A stretch of 5,782 nt of DNA from Flavobacteriales bacterium (GTDB lineage: Bacteria > Bacteroidota > Bacteroidia > Flavobacteriales_D > Sanyastnellaceae), in contig CANHIV010000084.1 of assembly GCA_947460525.1 (NCBI GenBank), forward strand, positions 1 through 5,782, in the 5' to 3' direction. Below the pieces are notes generated by a model. That model worked only from the letters and a program-made list of their open reading frames with translations, ran no database searches and was not told where the DNA came from. The position numbers were made by a program, and so were the translations under genes. Numbering within the stretch: position 1 is the first letter of the stretch; each line of letters begins with the position of its first letter. Of the stretch, positions 5,073 through 5,782 are shown in pieces.

Positions 5073-5782
5073 TCAAGAAATTGCGCTCAATTGCGTCAGC
5101 CAAGCCTCCCACAATTGAATATCAAATTCTTGATTTTCGAAAAAAGAAACCGATTGATTGGGGTTCATCATCCCCATTCCCAACAGCCAATTCTGTTGGT
5201 TGTATTGATCATGGATCATTGCTTTTAATCGCTGCTCATCTTGATCATTCCAAAAAGGTCCAAATGCAGATCGGTCATGATCATATATTTTATTCCAAGC
5301 AAATGGTTCTACCTGCAATTCTCCGTTGGAAAAGAAACCATCAAAACCCAAGTCTAAAAAATTTTCAATGGGCTGGTCCGCCAACCAAATTGACTTTGCG
5401 CTGTCATCTGCAATACCATCAAAAAACTGCCTCCAAACATTTGCAGGAATGCGATAAGCCGCATCACACCTAAATCCCTTGACACCTCTAATTGTCATCC
5501 ATTTCTTGGCCAATACAACAAAATAATCCATGGTGGCTCGATGAAAATTGAGCTGGGCAACATCTGTCCAATTCGTTCCTAGTGGATGAATTACTTGCTC
5601 ACTCTCGGCTTCTCTCTGGTACCAATCCGGATGATTCGCCAACCAAGGATGATCCCACGAGGTATGGTTCATCACCCAGTCTATCCATATTTCCAATTGA
5701 AGCTCTTGGCATCTTTGCTGAAGTTCCATCCAGTCCTCGTCATTTCCAAATGATGGATCCAAAGACCAAAAATCGCGAATGC
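5073..5782 (-). CDS. GH13 alpha-amylase-like protein, 5' end off the window, possibly catalytically altered
   Basis: About 235 C-terminal residues are visible (numbered here from the first full codon, 5780-5778); the frame is open to the right edge, so a TTG at 5762 is not the true start. GH13 motifs include LDPSFGNDEDW (7-17), region I IDWVMNHTSWDHPW (33-46) and region II GFRCDAA (102-108) with nucleophile D106. Region III appears as IWLADQP (131-137), with D135 where the general acid/base Glu is expected. Region IV appears as FFENQEFD (213-220), with QE instead of the usual HD. The protein ends about 17 residues after region IV, so the last barrel strand and helix and the usual C-terminal beta domain are missing or very short. 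It may be an unusual glucan-active enzyme, a non-catalytic glucan binder or a decaying gene; no stop or frameshift is seen inside the visible part. No secretion signal can be judged. terC follows after 25 bp. Confidence 0.82.
   Translation of the reverse strand, partial: IRDFWSLDPSFGNDEDWMELQQRCQELQLEIWIDWVMNHTSWDHPWLANHPDWYQREAESEQVIHPLGTNWTDVAQLNFHRATMDYFVVLAKKWMTIRGVKGFRCDAAYRIPANVWRQFFDGIADDSAKSIWLADQPIENFLDLGFDGFFSNGELQVEPFAWNKIYDHDRSAFGPFWNDQDEQRLKAMIHDQYNQQNWLLGMGMMNPNQSVSFFENQEFDIQLWEAWLTQLSAIS

Noticed and set aside
5073..5762. TTG at 5762 as the start of the GH13-like gene
   Set aside because: The frame continues without a stop to the window edge and encodes IRDFWSLDPSFGN, normal interior GH13 sequence.

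Overview
The window looks like a chromosomal housekeeping stretch from a member of the Bacteroidota, most likely a Flavobacteriales-type organism. The reasons are the protein families present (a SiaB/DUF6272-like protein, a Bacteroidota-style glutamyl-tRNA synthetase, dxr and folB), moderately AT-rich DNA, start codons without convincing Shine-Dalgarno sequences, and a TAnnTTTG-type -7 promoter element. This assignment is inference from sequence style; no rRNA or other taxonomic marker is present.

Layout from left to right. Positions 1-847 (minus strand) hold the N-terminal 282 residues of a SiaB-family GHKL-type kinase that runs off the left edge. It appears to begin a second, degenerate copy of its own domain. 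Positions 848-983 are a divergent promoter region with two adjacent short palindromes. Positions 984-2138 (plus strand) are dxr, the second enzyme of the MEP isoprenoid pathway. It ends exactly against folB (minus strand, 2139-2498), with no base between the two stop codons. Upstream of folB on the same strand is gltX (2543-4060), 44 bp away and probably co-transcribed. Upstream of gltX is a 216-bp gap, 4061-4276, that is almost entirely repeats: four REP-like hairpins with a period of 38-41 bp, then an 8-bp tandem repeat that runs into the end of the next gene. That gene is a YgdQ-like TerC-family membrane protein (minus strand, 4277-5047). Its upstream neighbour, only 25 bp away, is the 3' part of a GH13 alpha-amylase-like gene (minus strand, 5073 to the right edge).

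The minus-strand genes (GH13-like, terC, gltX, folB) all point the same way and could form one or two transcription units divided by the repeat block. No clear shared pathway links them: they cover glycan metabolism, membrane/metal transport, translation and folate. The points most worth a second look are the GH13-like protein, in which two of the three catalytic carboxylates appear exchanged (Glu to Asp, Asp to Glu) and which stops soon after the last active-site motif; the apparent tandem SiaB-like domains; and the hairpin/tandem-repeat block between terC and gltX. I did not find a clearly new multi-gene system.
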